Below are positions 27,224 to 35,746 of a stretch of 35,746 bases of DNA, in pieces (the first letter of the stretch is position 1; each line of letters begins with the position of its first letter). The position numbers and the translations under genes are program-made. This stretch comes from a virus. The notes beneath the pieces are model-generated. The model was given only the letters and a program-made list of their open reading frames with translations. It made no database searches and was not told the origin of the DNA. Location of the stretch: the IMG/VR virus record IMGVR_UViG_3300022744_000072, positions 1 through 35,746 of that record; one strand, given 5' to 3'.

Positions 27224-30057
27224 GCGATCTCAAGGCTTCGATCCGGATTGCGATTCTCGACAGCTTCACCGGCCCTCTGAAAGCGCTCGGGAAGGCGCTC
27301 GGAGACGCGCAGGGGAAGCTACGCGGGATCAAGGCACCGCCCGAGGCCGCGGCGTCGGTCGAGAAGACCACGAAGGCGCTGGACCAGCTCGGGCAGCATG
27401 CGCGGCCAGCGCTGGATCAGACCGCGCGGGCGCTGCGTGAGACCGGTTCCGCTGCATCGGCGCTTGGCGGAGCGAATCGAGCGCTCGGGGCGACTGGCGC
27501 AGCTGCGGACGATCTCAGCGAGCGCATGCGAGCTTTCGAGAAGGTAGCGGAGCTGCAAGGCGCGGTCGGAGGAGCTCGCAGGCTTGAGAGAGAGCTTCGC
27601 GTTGCCATGCGCGCATCGGGCGGAGACGCGGACGCAGCGCGGAAGCACATGGAGGCTTTCGGTCGCCTTGATGCGCTTCGGCGACAGCTCGAGGAAGCGC
27701 GGCGCTTTGAGCGCGGTCTCCGCTCTGCTGCTGCTGGCGCGAGAACATCGCTCAAGAGCGTGGAGGGAGAGACCGGCCATGTAGGAGCCTCGTTCGCTGC
27801 GCTCTCGCGCAAGGCGATCGCAGAGCTCGGGCGAGCCGATCAGGCCGTGCTTAGCTCGGGCGCACACCTGCGTGCGTTCGAGAAGCTGGCGGAGCTCAGG
27901 CGAGCGGAGGAGGGATTCCGACGCGTGCAGCGCGCAGCGCAAGGTCTGGGCGGGCCGATCGGAGATGCTGCAAGCAAGACGGCCAAGCTTCGCGACAACC
28001 TCCGAACGCTTGCGGACTCGACGATCGCGCTGACCGGCCTGAAGAGCGCCATGCAGGGGATCGTGAGCGTTGCGAACGCTCCGATCTCCCGCTTCGTCAA
28101 CTTTGACGAGGCGCTTGGCGAGCTGCAAAGCAAGATGCCGCGCGGGACCGCGAAGGATGATGCGGGGCTTCAGTCTCTCGCGACGCAGGCGAAGGACGTA
28201 GGCGCAAAAACCAAGTTCACGCCGCAAGACATCCTGCTTGCGCAGGCAGAGCTTGCGGCAACTGGCCTTCCTGTCGCGGATGTCGCGGCCGTTACCCCGG
28301 TGACGGCGAATCTCGCGACGGCTGCGGGAAAGCCCGGCGCACCGATGCTTCCCGACGAGGCCGCAGGCGTTCTTACGAGCGCGATGGCGCAGTTCGGAAT
28401 GGCTGCGGACGAAGCCTCTACGCTCGCGGATCAGTTCGTGGCCGGCGCGGATGCGTCGCGGAGCTCCGTCGCGGAGCTGAGCGCACAGCTAAAGTATGCG
28501 GGAGACGTGGCGCAGCGGTTCGGCATGAGGTCGGACAAGGCGATCACAATGCTTACCCTGCTGAGCGATCAGGGTCAGGACAAGACGACCGCGGGAACCA
28601 ACTTCCGCGAGATGATGTCAAAGTTCGCGGCCCCGACGAAGGAGGCTCGCGAAGCGCTGGCTAGCGTCGGAGTTGGCGGCAAGACGCTAGAGCGCATGCG
28701 CCACAGCGCGGCAACCGGAGACGTGGAGAGCGTCCTGACGGAGCTGCAAAAGAAGCTTTCGAAGGTCGAGCCGGAAAAGCGGCTGCTTGTTCTCCAGCGT
28801 GCATTTGGAGACACGGGCGGCGCTTCGGCCAGCGCGCTGATGAAGCGCGCGGTTGTTGGCAGCGACGGAAAGACCGACATTCAGCGCAGATTCGAAGAAG
28901 TTTCGCAGACGGGGCTAACCGCTGAAAAGGCGGCGATCAAAGAGTCCACTGCGAAGGGACAGATCGATCAGGCCGAGGGCGCATGGGAGGCCATGCTTAC
29001 CAACCTCGGATCGAAGTTCGCACCCGAGATCGAGTACGCGACGAAGGCGGTTTCAGGCTTCGCGGATTGGCTTTCCAAGTTCATCGACGCGAACCCGAAT
29101 ACTTCGAAGGCGGTTGCGATCGGCGGATCTGCGCTTGCTGGCGGAGCTGCCCTGTGGGGCGCGGTCAAGGGCGCTGGGGCGATCGCAAAGACGCTGGGGG
29201 GCGGCGCGATCGGCTCGATAGGTTCGATGCTGGGCTTTGGTGGTTCCGCTGCCGCCGCTGGCACCGCTGCGGAAGGCGCTGCGCTGGCCTCTGCGGCTGC
29301 CGAGGTGGCGACCGCGAGCGCTGCTGCGACCGAAGCCGTGGGCGCCATGGGCGCGGCCGGAGCAGCCTCCGGCGCGGGCGCTGCCGCGGCTGCCGGCGGC
29401 GCTGGCGTCCTGGGTCCGCTGGCGCTCGCTGCGCTGCCGATCGCGGGCGGAGTCATGGCGCACCGGACCGGGGCGGACGAAGCGGCGCTTGACTACGTCT
29501 GGAACGGCGGGCCGGGAAAGGCGATTGCGGAGCGGCTCAAGGGCGCCGGGCTGCACGAGGGCGCGTCAGACGTGATCGGGACGCACGTTGGCCGCGTGGC
29601 ATCTCTCGCGCTCGCGCCTGCCGCTACCCTGCCGGCCATCGGTTCGGGTCTCTCGCGTGCGTGGGACTGGGCCTTCGGCGGAGGCGCCCAGCAGCCCGCA
29701 GGCAGGCCGGCGAAGCCGGCCACGCATGATGCGCTGGCCTCACGCGTTCCCGCCGCCCTGGCGCGCACTGAGCCCACTGGCGCAGCACTTCTCGCAGCTC
29801 CTGTGCAGCCTGCCGCACCCGTCGTGAACGTCGCACCCTCGCCGGTGCAGGTCGCGGCAGCTCCTGTGCAGCACGCGACGGGCGTAGCCCCGTCTGTGCG
29901 CGTGGATACGCGGACGCTCGAAGACCTCGCGAAGCAACAGCTCGAAGCGATCCGGAGTCAGACCAAAGAACTGCAGAAGGCGCAGCGCGAAGCGCGCGAA
30001 GCGCAGCGTAGGCGAGGCGGCGGACCGCAAGCGGGCGGCGTTTTGGGGACGTTCTAA
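27220..30057 (+). CDS. Tail tape measure protein
   Basis: The 945-residue product spans the tail lumen and sets its length. The first 250 residues are charged helices (coiled-coil type). The core (about 300-470) is the TP901-type tape measure domain: KTKFTPQDILLAQAELAATG, then LTSAMAQFGMAADEASTLAD, then LKYAGDVAQRFGMRSDKAI and TAGTNFREMM. Ala/Gly-rich hydrophobic stretches (about 640-760) could form the membrane-inserting part. The C-terminus is Pro/Ala-rich and ends in a basic, Gln-rich helix. The start overlaps the stop of the chaperone long form. Confidence 0.92.
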   Translation: MSDLKASIRIAILDSFTGPLKALGKALGDAQGKLRGIKAPPEAAASVEKTTKALDQLGQHARPALDQTARALRETGSAASALGGANRALGATGAAADDLSERMRAFEKVAELQGAVGGARRLERELRVAMRASGGDADAARKHMEAFGRLDALRRQLEEARRFERGLRSAAAGARTSLKSVEGETGHVGASFAALSRKAIAELGRADQAVLSSGAHLRAFEKLAELRRAEEGFRRVQRAAQGLGGPIGDAASKTAKLRDNLRTLADSTIALTGLKSAMQGIVSVANAPISRFVNFDEALGELQSKMPRGTAKDDAGLQSLATQAKDVGAKTKFTPQDILLAQAELAATGLPVADVAAVTPVTANLATAAGKPGAPMLPDEAAGVLTSAMAQFGMAADEASTLADQFVAGADASRSSVAELSAQLKYAGDVAQRFGMRSDKAITMLTLLSDQGQDKTTAGTNFREMMSKFAAPTKEAREALASVGVGGKTLERMRHSAATGDVESVLTELQKKLSKVEPEKRLLVLQRAFGDTGGASASALMKRAVVGSDGKTDIQRRFEEVSQTGLTAEKAAIKESTAKGQIDQAEGAWEAMLTNLGSKFAPEIEYATKAVSGFADWLSKFIDANPNTSKAVAIGGSALAGGAALWGAVKGAGAIAKTLGGGAIGSIGSMLGFGGSAAAAGTAAEGAALASAAAEVATASAAATEAVGAMGAAGAASGAGAAAAAGGAGVLGPLALAALPIAGGVMAHRTGADEAALDYVWNGGPGKAIAERLKGAGLHEGASDVIGTHVGRVASLALAPAATLPAIGSGLSRAWDWAFGGGAQQPAGRPAKPATHDALASRVPAALARTEPTGAALLAAPVQPAAPVVNVAPSPVQVAAAPVQHATGVAPSVRVDTRTLEDLAKQQLEAIRSQTKELQKAQREAREAQRRRGGGPQAGGVLGTF

Positions 30058-31691
30058 TGAGCTGGCATGAGCGACTGTCAAAGGCCTCATTCAAGGGCGT
30101 CACGCTGTATGTGGATGCGACGCAGTACGCCAAGGGGCGACGCGTTCCAGTCCGAAAACTCGCCGGGCAAGACGATTTCATTCCGCAGGATCTTGGTCGC
30201 GATCCAGACGAAGTGGAGATCACCTGCTTCTATTGGGGCAAGGCGTTCGACCAAGAGCGCGATGCGCTTGAGGCGAAGCTAGTCGAAGAAGGCGCGGGGC
30301 CGCTCGTTCTGCCTACACGCGGAGAGCTGCAAGCGCGCGTGGTTTCCGGGCCCCGCACTACGGAATCGCGCGATGGGCTCGGCTTCTGTTCGATCCGCTT
30401 TTCGGTTGTGATCGAGCCGCGCAAGGGCGCTGGCGCGAGCGCTGCGCCTGGGCTCACTGCTGCAAAAAACACGAGCTCCGCGCTAAAAAAGAGCGCGGCC
30501 AAAGCACAGAGTGTTGCGGCTGCGTCGACTGCGGCGCGCGCGAAAGTAGCGAAGCTGCCGAACAAGCAGACGGTCTCAGTCCTGGCGAGCATACAAGGCG
30601 TCGTGAGCAAGGCGCGCAGCGTTCAGCGCGCGATCCAGTCACAGCTAAATGCGGTCGAAGACGTGAGTGCGGCGATCAACGAACTCGACAGTACCGCAAA
30701 CACGATCCTGGCGACGCCGAGCGCGATCGCGACCAAGATCGCCGCGGTGGTGCTCGGCGTGGTCGGCATCGCTGACACGGTAGAGCGCGCGATTGATCGC
30801 ACCACCGGGCTTGTCCTCGGAGACGAGAACGCGACCCCATTCGAAAGTGCATCGCCAGCGCGCGCGACGATCGCGGCCGTGAAGTCGTTCGCACTGCTCG
30901 GCACCGGCGAAACCACGTCTGCGGGCCGCAGTGTTGGCCCTACTTCTTCGGCGTCCGGAGCTTCTACGCGCGTTGACTCGGCCAGTGTGCGGACCGTTGC
31001 GACGCAGGCTAGCGCGAGCTCAGCTGCGTCTAGTGGTGGCGCCCCGGCATCTTCGGCCGCTTCGTCGGTTGCGCCTTCGACCGACGCGGACGTGTCCGCG
31101 GACGCGTCCACGGAGCTCGCCACAGACGATCGCGAGGAGCTCGTTATCCGCGCGATCTACGAAGGAGCGCGCGCGTTGGCCGTCTCGCGCGCGTGCGAGA
31201 CCTTCGCCACGTGTACGTTTGACTCTTCCGCGTTGGCGCTGTCTGCGCTCGAGGTAGCCGGACACGCGATTGACGACCTGATCGTGTTCGGCGGATCCGA
31301 TGCGCTCGCCGATGCGCTGGCTGACGTGCGTGCAGCTCTCGCGGATCATCTCCTTTACGTAGCTACGCAGCTTCCCGCGACCACGGTACGCGAGCCTATC
31401 GGGATCGTGACCGGCGTGGACGAGAGGCGCGCGGCTGCCTCCGCAAAGGCATCTGCGGCCGTTCTCGGGGAGTCGGCCGACCCGATCGACACGCAGACCA
31501 GCCGCAAGGCGAAGGCGCGCACAAAAGGCCTTCCGCGCGTGCTGTCGTACACGCCAGCGGCTGAGGTCCCGGCGCTCCTGATCGCACAAGAGATCTACGG
31601 AGACGCAGACCTCGAACGCGATCTCATCGCGCGCAACCGAATCAGGCACCCGCTGTTCGTTTCTCAGCCGATCGAGATCATCGAACCGTGA
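30057..31691 (+). CDS. Mu gpN-like protein (DNA circularisation N-terminal domain)
   Basis: The N-terminal 125 residues match the DNA_circ_N family: SWHERLSKASFKGVTLYVDA, then GRDPDEVEITCFYWG, and LPTRGELQARVVSGPR. In Mu this protein is part of the tail/baseplate hub and travels with the DNA. An Ala/Ser/Thr-rich disordered linker (about 285-355) and a helical part follow. The end has a LysM-like segment (AQEIYGDADLERDLIARNRI). ATG overlaps the tape measure stop (TAATG), so it is translationally coupled. Confidence 0.88.
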   Translation: MSWHERLSKASFKGVTLYVDATQYAKGRRVPVRKLAGQDDFIPQDLGRDPDEVEITCFYWGKAFDQERDALEAKLVEEGAGPLVLPTRGELQARVVSGPRTTESRDGLGFCSIRFSVVIEPRKGAGASAAPGLTAAKNTSSALKKSAAKAQSVAAASTAARAKVAKLPNKQTVSVLASIQGVVSKARSVQRAIQSQLNAVEDVSAAINELDSTANTILATPSAIATKIAAVVLGVVGIADTVERAIDRTTGLVLGDENATPFESASPARATIAAVKSFALLGTGETTSAGRSVGPTSSASGASTRVDSASVRTVATQASASSAASSGGAPASSAASSVAPSTDADVSADASTELATDDREELVIRAIYEGARALAVSRACETFATCTFDSSALALSALEVAGHAIDDLIVFGGSDALADALADVRAALADHLLYVATQLPATTVREPIGIVTGVDERRAAASAKASAAVLGESADPIDTQTSRKAKARTKGLPRVLSYTPAAEVPALLIAQEIYGDADLERDLIARNRIRHPLFVSQPIEIIEP

Positions 31692-32752
31692 GCGACATTC
31701 CCGAGCCAAAGATCAAGCTCACGGTGAACGGGAAGGACTTCACCGGGTTTGAGGGCGGATCCGTTCTCCTGACCATGGAGGACGCGACGAACAGCTTCGA
31801 TCTCGAATACGTGGCAGACGGCAAGCGGCCAGGTGCGCGCGGCATCTTCTGCGGAGACGAGTGTGAGCTTTCGATCGACGCCGGAAAGGGCTTTGAGTCG
31901 CTGATCAAGGGATTTGTCGATACGACCGACGACGAAGACGACGCGAGCGCGATCAGGCTTCGCTGCGCCGGCCGATCGAAGACGGCGGATCTTGTGGATT
32001 GCAGCGCGATCACGAAGCCTGGAAGCTGGAAAAAGGCCGGCCTCGCGAAGATCGCGAACGACATTGCCAAGCCCTTTGGCGTGCGCGTGACCATCGACGG
32101 GAGCGCTGGCGGACCCTTCGAAAACTTCAGCGTCACGAAGGGGGAGACTCCCTACGAGGCGATCCAGCGCGCGGCCACGAAGCGCGGACTTTACGTCTTC
32201 TCGGTGGGCGATGGACTCGTGATCGCGAAGGCAGGATCCAAGAGCTCGGGCGCTGTCTTGGAGCGCGGAAAAAACATCCTCGTGCGATCCTCGCGCACTG
32301 ATTCGTGGTACTCGCGTTTCAGCGAATACATCTACCGCGGCCAGGTGCGAGGCACCGATTCTGCGCCTGGAAAAAAGGCATCGCAGAACAAGGCGAGCGT
32401 GAAGGATGCCACGATCAACCGATATCGCCCGCTTCTTCTGCAGTCGTACGGATCTGCCGATGAGCTCAAGCTTCGCGCTGAGGTGGAGAGAAACCAGCGA
32501 GCTGGGAGAGGCGAGGTTGTGACGGCGCTTGTTGATGGTTGGGGAACTCCTTCTGGAAAGCTGTGGAGGCCAAACACAACCGTGCACTTTGCAAACTCGG
32601 TGCTCGGGGTAGACGGTGAGCTCCTGATCGTCACTGCAAACTTCAGATTCGGGCCTGACGTATCGCGAGAGACTGAGCTGCGTCTGATGAAGAAAGAGGC
32701 GTTCGACGTCGCGGTTTTCCCGAAGCGCAAGCGAGGAGCCAAGATCACATGA
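31688..32752 (+). CDS. Baseplate hub protein (Mu gpP/gp44-like)
   Basis: The 354-residue product matches Mu gp44: KIKLTVNGKDFTGFEGGSVL, then FDLEYVADG and GDECELSIDAGKGFESLIKG, then the conserved LRCAGRSKTADLVDCSAI, the region ETPYEAIQRAATKRGLYVFS, and SWYSRFSEYIYRGQVRG. It forms the trimeric hub of the baseplate, like gene D of P2 and gp27 of T4. GTG overlaps the gpN stop. Confidence 0.9.
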   Translation: MSDIPEPKIKLTVNGKDFTGFEGGSVLLTMEDATNSFDLEYVADGKRPGARGIFCGDECELSIDAGKGFESLIKGFVDTTDDEDDASAIRLRCAGRSKTADLVDCSAITKPGSWKKAGLAKIANDIAKPFGVRVTIDGSAGGPFENFSVTKGETPYEAIQRAATKRGLYVFSVGDGLVIAKAGSKSSGAVLERGKNILVRSSRTDSWYSRFSEYIYRGQVRGTDSAPGKKASQNKASVKDATINRYRPLLLQSYGSADELKLRAEVERNQRAGRGEVVTALVDGWGTPSGKLWRPNTTVHFANSVLGVDGELLIVTANFRFGPDVSRETELRLMKKEAFDVAVFPKRKRGAKIT

Positions 32753-33369
32753 TCGGCCTGGACGCACTCCACAAGCTCATCACGCGAACGCAGCAGCGCG
32801 TGCAATCGCTCGTTACGCGCGCCGTGCTGACGCGCGTGGACGATTCGAAGAAGATTCAGCGAGTTCAGATCCAGCTACTGGCGGACGAAGAAGAGGACGA
32901 CGTGGAGCACTTCCAGCCTTCTGGCTGGTCTTTCGTGCCCGAGTCCGGCGCTGAGTGCCTCGCGTTTGCGGTGGGCGGAGACCGCGCGCACACCGTTGTT
33001 TTGGGCGTCAACGATGGCTCGAAGCGCCCGAAAGGAACCGCTCCGGGAACGGGTGGGTGCTACCAAAAAGGCGAGTGGCGGATCTACGTCGACAGCTCCG
33101 GAGTGGTGCACGTTGGCGCGAAATCGGGCGCGCAACCTGTGGCCCTTGCGGATGACGTCAAAGAGCAGTTCGACAAGATTCGAAAGCAGATCGATCAACT
33201 CTCGAACGTCTTTCAGACCTTTGCGAGCACGCACCAACACCAGGTTGCCACTGCCGGATCTCCCGCTGCACAGACGGGAATGGCATTCCCAGCGACACCG
33301 CCACCCCAGCCACTGACGCCGCTTGGCCCCGCTACTCCCGTCGCAGCGAAGAAGGCGAAGGCTACGTAA
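32749..33369 (+). CDS. Baseplate spike protein (Mu gp45-like)
   Basis: The 206-residue product has the gp45 pattern: a short helix, VLTRVDDSKKIQRVQIQLLA then VEHFQPSGWSFVPESGAECL (the OB-fold), then RAHTVVLGVNDGSKRPKG and a beta-helix-like part. It forms the membrane-piercing needle. The C-terminus is Pro/Thr-rich (ATPPPQPLTPLGPATPV). It ends just before the third 20-base repeat. Confidence 0.9.
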   Translation: MIGLDALHKLITRTQQRVQSLVTRAVLTRVDDSKKIQRVQIQLLADEEEDDVEHFQPSGWSFVPESGAECLAFAVGGDRAHTVVLGVNDGSKRPKGTAPGTGGCYQKGEWRIYVDSSGVVHVGAKSGAQPVALADDVKEQFDKIRKQIDQLSNVFQTFASTHQHQVATAGSPAAQTGMAFPATPPPQPLTPLGPATPVAAKKAKAT

Positions 33370-33374
33370 AGCGG

Positions 33375-33396
33375 CTGTGGCCTAGCTCGTCCAGCG
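33375..33396 (+). repeat. Intergenic 20-base repeat, copy 3
   Basis: This is the third exact copy of ctgtggcctagctcgtccag, starting five bases after the gp45-like stop, with 24 bases between it and the GTG of the gp46-like gene. After the core, copies 1 and 3 also share tcgcggc and the ccgcacGTG that includes the start codon. There is no Shine-Dalgarno sequence in the spacer. Confidence 0.85.
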
Positions 33397-33418
33397 AGTT
33401 TCGCGGCATGGTCCGCAC

Positions 33419-33853
33419 GTGCTCGCGATCCGCTACGACAACGCACGCCAGGCGGGGGATCTAGTCTACTCGCGAGGGGTGCTGCTCGACAGCGGCGAGG
33501 ATCTCGAAACCGCCACGCTGATCTCGCTGTTCACGGACGCGCGCGCGCAGCCGTCTGACGTGCTGCCTGTAGGATCGCCTCGGCGCGGATACTGGGCCGA
33601 TTCGCTGAGCGACGACAGCGACACGTTCGGTTCGCGCCTCTGGCTTCTGTCCGACGCGCTAGCGACCGCGGAAAACGCGCGCCTAGCGGAGCAATACGCG
33701 CTTGAGGCGCTGCGCTGGCTGGCAGACGAAGGGCACGTGCACGAGACGATCACGGAGACCAGTCTTACCCACGACTCGATTTCGCTGTCTGTCTCGCACA
33801 CGCTAATCGACGGCACGCGGGTCACGATCGATCCGATCAAGGTGGTTGGCTGA
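33419..33853 (+). CDS. Baseplate wedge protein (Mu gp46-like)
   Basis: The 144-residue product has the GP46 pattern: ETATLISLFTDARAQPSDVL, then RRGYWADSLSDDSDTFGSRL then WLLSD, a helical middle, and a beta-rich end (DGTRVTIDPIKVV). It belongs to the gp25-like lysozyme-fold wedge group. The start is GTG 33419 by family length, without a clear ribosome site. Confidence 0.9.
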   Translation: MLAIRYDNARQAGDLVYSRGVLLDSGEDLETATLISLFTDARAQPSDVLPVGSPRRGYWADSLSDDSDTFGSRLWLLSDALATAENARLAEQYALEALRWLADEGHVHETITETSLTHDSISLSVSHTLIDGTRVTIDPIKVVG

Positions 33854-34906
33854 GTGCCCTACGCAAGACCGTCGCTCTCACAGCTTGTGCGTCGCGCAGT
33901 CGGCGACATTTCGGGCCGAACGAAGGGCTCTGCGTTCGTGCGTCGCTCCGTGGAGCGCGTGCTAGCCAACACGGTCGCAGCGCTCACAAACGGGCTTCAC
34001 GGACATTTTGAGTGGCTCGCGCGTCAGTCGCTCCCGACCACCGCAGAGATCGAAAGTCTGCTCGGCTGGGGCGAGTGGCTCAAGACTTCGCGCAAGGGCG
34101 CTGTGCGCTCCGCTGGACGTGCGACGTTCGCCGGTACGCCTGGGACCGTCGTTCCGATTTACACGTCACTGCAGACGACGGACGGTCTCCAGTTTTTTAC
34201 GATCGACGATGCCACCACGCAGACAACGGGGTTTGTTGAGCTCGTGATCCAGTCGGAGGCTGGCGGAGCAGACTCGAACCTCGAGGCCGATACCCCGATC
34301 TCTCTCGTGAGCCCGATCGCTGGCGTAGACAGCTCCGGCGTAGTCACGCAGGCACTCACAGGAGGCCAGGACACCGAAGACGTCGAAGACTACCGCGCGC
34401 GCGTGCTGGACGACCTCCGTCAGCCACCTGCGGGCGGCGGTCCTGGAGACTATCGCCGGTGGGCACTCGAGGTCGAGGGAGTAACGAGAGCGTGGGAGGT
34501 CGGTAACCGGATGGGGTATGGCACGGTTTCCGTCGCGTTCGTGATCGACGGGCGGACTGACATCACTCCGGCGGCGGCGGACATCGCAAAGGTTGCTGAC
34601 CGAATCGAGTCGCGCCGACCGATCGACGTTCGGCAGGTCTACGTTTCTGCGCCGATCGTGCAGGTGGTGCATGTTGACGTCACGATCTCGCCTGACACTG
34701 CAGACGTAAGAGCCGCAATCGTAAGCTCGCTGCGCACCCTGTTTCGCAACTCGGAGCTAGAGACTCCGATCCAAGAGTCTCAGGTGCGCGAAGCGATATC
34801 TACGGCTGCCGGCGAGGTGTCGCACCAGCTCCTTTCTGTGTCTGCTCCCGGTCTCGACCCTGTGCGCTGGGGCGTTCTGGCGCTCGGCACAGTCACCTTT
34901 CGCTGA
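33854..34906 (+). CDS. Baseplate J-like wedge protein (Mu gp47-like)
   Basis: The 350-residue product matches baseplate_J: an N-terminal helical part (ANTVAALTNGLHGHFEWLAR), AGRATFAGTPGTVVPIYTSL, DTEDVEDYRARVLDDLRQPP then AGGGPGDYRRWALEVEGVTR, and IVQVVHVDVTISPDTADVRA. The GTG begins directly after the gp46-like stop. In Mu the next gene is gp48; here a fibre gene follows directly. Confidence 0.92.
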   Translation: MPYARPSLSQLVRRAVGDISGRTKGSAFVRRSVERVLANTVAALTNGLHGHFEWLARQSLPTTAEIESLLGWGEWLKTSRKGAVRSAGRATFAGTPGTVVPIYTSLQTTDGLQFFTIDDATTQTTGFVELVIQSEAGGADSNLEADTPISLVSPIAGVDSSGVVTQALTGGQDTEDVEDYRARVLDDLRQPPAGGGPGDYRRWALEVEGVTRAWEVGNRMGYGTVSVAFVIDGRTDITPAAADIAKVADRIESRRPIDVRQVYVSAPIVQVVHVDVTISPDTADVRAAIVSSLRTLFRNSELETPIQESQVREAISTAAGEVSHQLLSVSAPGLDPVRWGVLALGTVTFR

Positions 34907-34915
34907 GTAGGTGCC

Positions 34916-35746
34916 GTGAAAAGAATTGCAGACGCGACCAGGGCAATAGGCATCAACGGGCCAGGGAAAGACGGTTTTTCCGAGGGCGCTTACGGCCAGG
35001 GAATCCTGCCTACGAAGATCACGGCAGACTTCCTGAACGACATTCAGGAGGAGATTTGTGCCGCAATCGAACTCGCCGGCATCACGCTAAACGGATCGGA
35101 CAACACGCAGCTAGCGCAAGCGCTAGCAATCCTGTCCACCGGCGGGACAAACGCGAACGCAGTCTCGATTCGAGGTGTCAGCGTAGCGAACGTCGCGGCA
35201 GCGTCCGCTGACGTGCTCGCCTATTCTGGAGCGGCGTGGATGCCGTCAAAGCTGGCAAATGCAAACTTTGCCACGAACGCTGGCATCGAGGTAAGTAAGC
35301 TTTCCGCGTCTGGCATTCCAGACGGATACGTGCTCGGCGCGACCGGCGGATCTCCTGCGTGGCAAAACGGGGCAAACGCCATTCGCGGCGTGCCTGTGTC
35401 GACTGCAACGCCTGCAAATGGCGACGTGCTGATCAGCAACGGCGCAAGCTGGGGACCCGAGAAGATCACAGACGCGCACATTGCGTCGAATGCTGCGATT
35501 TCGCCGTCGAAACTCGCGCAGCCGTCATTTGGGCAATACCTCGCACGCAACCCTTCGGGGGGCGGCGCTGCGTGGGCCGCGCGCACGGTCTTGGTTGTGC
35601 CAAACGCTGGATCCTACGCAACGATCGCAGTCGACGGAATCGACAACGCTACAACCGTAGTGATGAACGTGACAAACGGCGCAACATCGCTCGGCGGGAT
35701 TTCGCAAGCGTCTTCTGGCAATCCAGCGGTGAACGCCAAGATTCTG
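34916..35746 (+). CDS. Tail fibre protein, cut by window end
   Basis: A GTG nine bases after the gp47-like stop opens a frame that runs without a stop to the last base (277 codons). The N-terminus has the tail-fibre landmark TADFLNDIQEEICAAIELAG followed by DNTQLAQALAIL, which normally marks the baseplate-attaching end. Then come repeated beta-strand units with Gly/Asn/Ser (VLGATGGSPAWQNGANAIRG; GDVLISNGASWGPEKITDAH). It has more GCA, ACA and AAA codons than its neighbours, a sign of recent exchange. The C-terminal receptor-binding part is outside the window. Confidence 0.85.
   Translation, partial: MKRIADATRAIGINGPGKDGFSEGAYGQGILPTKITADFLNDIQEEICAAIELAGITLNGSDNTQLAQALAILSTGGTNANAVSIRGVSVANVAAASADVLAYSGAAWMPSKLANANFATNAGIEVSKLSASGIPDGYVLGATGGSPAWQNGANAIRGVPVSTATPANGDVLISNGASWGPEKITDAHIASNAAISPSKLAQPSFGQYLARNPSGGGAAWAARTVLVVPNAGSYATIAVDGIDNATTVVMNVTNGATSLGGISQASSGNPAVNAKIL

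Noticed and set aside
31664-32767. Open minus-strand frame of 367 codons opposite the baseplate hub gene
   Set aside because: No motif, no credible ribosome site, and the plus strand is a confident gpP-like gene.
1-35746. CRISPR arrays, insertion sequences, rRNA or tRNA genes
   Set aside because: No regularly spaced direct repeats, transposase motifs or structural RNA patterns were seen; the only regular repeats are within the fibre gene.

Overview
The window is a continuous piece of a GC-rich, Mu-like contractile-tailed phage or prophage (myovirus morphology). All recognisable structural genes lie on the + strand and follow the Mu late order: terminase, Mu gp29-type portal, gpF-type head protein, gpI protease/scaffold, gpT capsid, gp36, gpG, gp37, gp38, gpL sheath, gpM tube, gp41 chaperone, tape measure, gpN, gpP, gp45, gp46, gp47 and fibre. 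Genes overlap by 1-8 bases or are separated by a few bases. No host gene, transposase, integrase, endolysin or tRNA is visible, so this is a fragment of a larger element. Strong GC bias, preference for GCG/ATC/GAC/CGC codons and frequent GCGATCGC would fit a GC-rich host such as a myxobacterium, but this host guess is weak.

Region 1 (1-7874) starts with the small terminase subunit and ends with the large one. Between them sit about 3.6 kb of small accessory genes: membrane and zinc-ribbon proteins, a ParB-like protein, and two adjacent signal-sponge genes of the Acb2 (anti-CBASS) and Tad2 (anti-Thoeris) families. TerL is split inside its Walker A loop by a 350-residue LAGLIDADG intein with the Trp/Cys/Thr signature of class 3 inteins. 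An OmpR/PhoB-type winged-helix protein closes the region.

Region 2 (7922-20303) holds the portal gene, then about 8.4 kb of fibre and depolymerase genes, including a 1938-residue protein with GH114-like and GH16 domains, a duplicated module and 20-residue repeats. The gpF-type head gene follows. It carries a 277-residue intein, and nearly all of that intein is also coded on the opposite strand as a helix-turn-helix/Vsr-like homing endonuclease. The next gene is a free-standing relative of this intein with almost no extein.

Region 3 (20354-33369) is the capsid and tail module. It includes a tail assembly chaperone with a textbook -1 slippery heptamer G GGA AAA. Region 4 (33419-35746) is the baseplate wedge (gp46, gp47) and a fibre gene that runs off the window.

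An exact 20-base element (ctgtggcctagctcgtccag) occurs three times, always 2-5 bases after a stop codon and 24-27 bases before the next start. It marks the borders between the four regions and is a candidate phage-specific control element. The most unusual material is the group of three Hint/intein elements, one with an antisense nuclease gene, together with this repeat and the Acb2-Tad2 pair.
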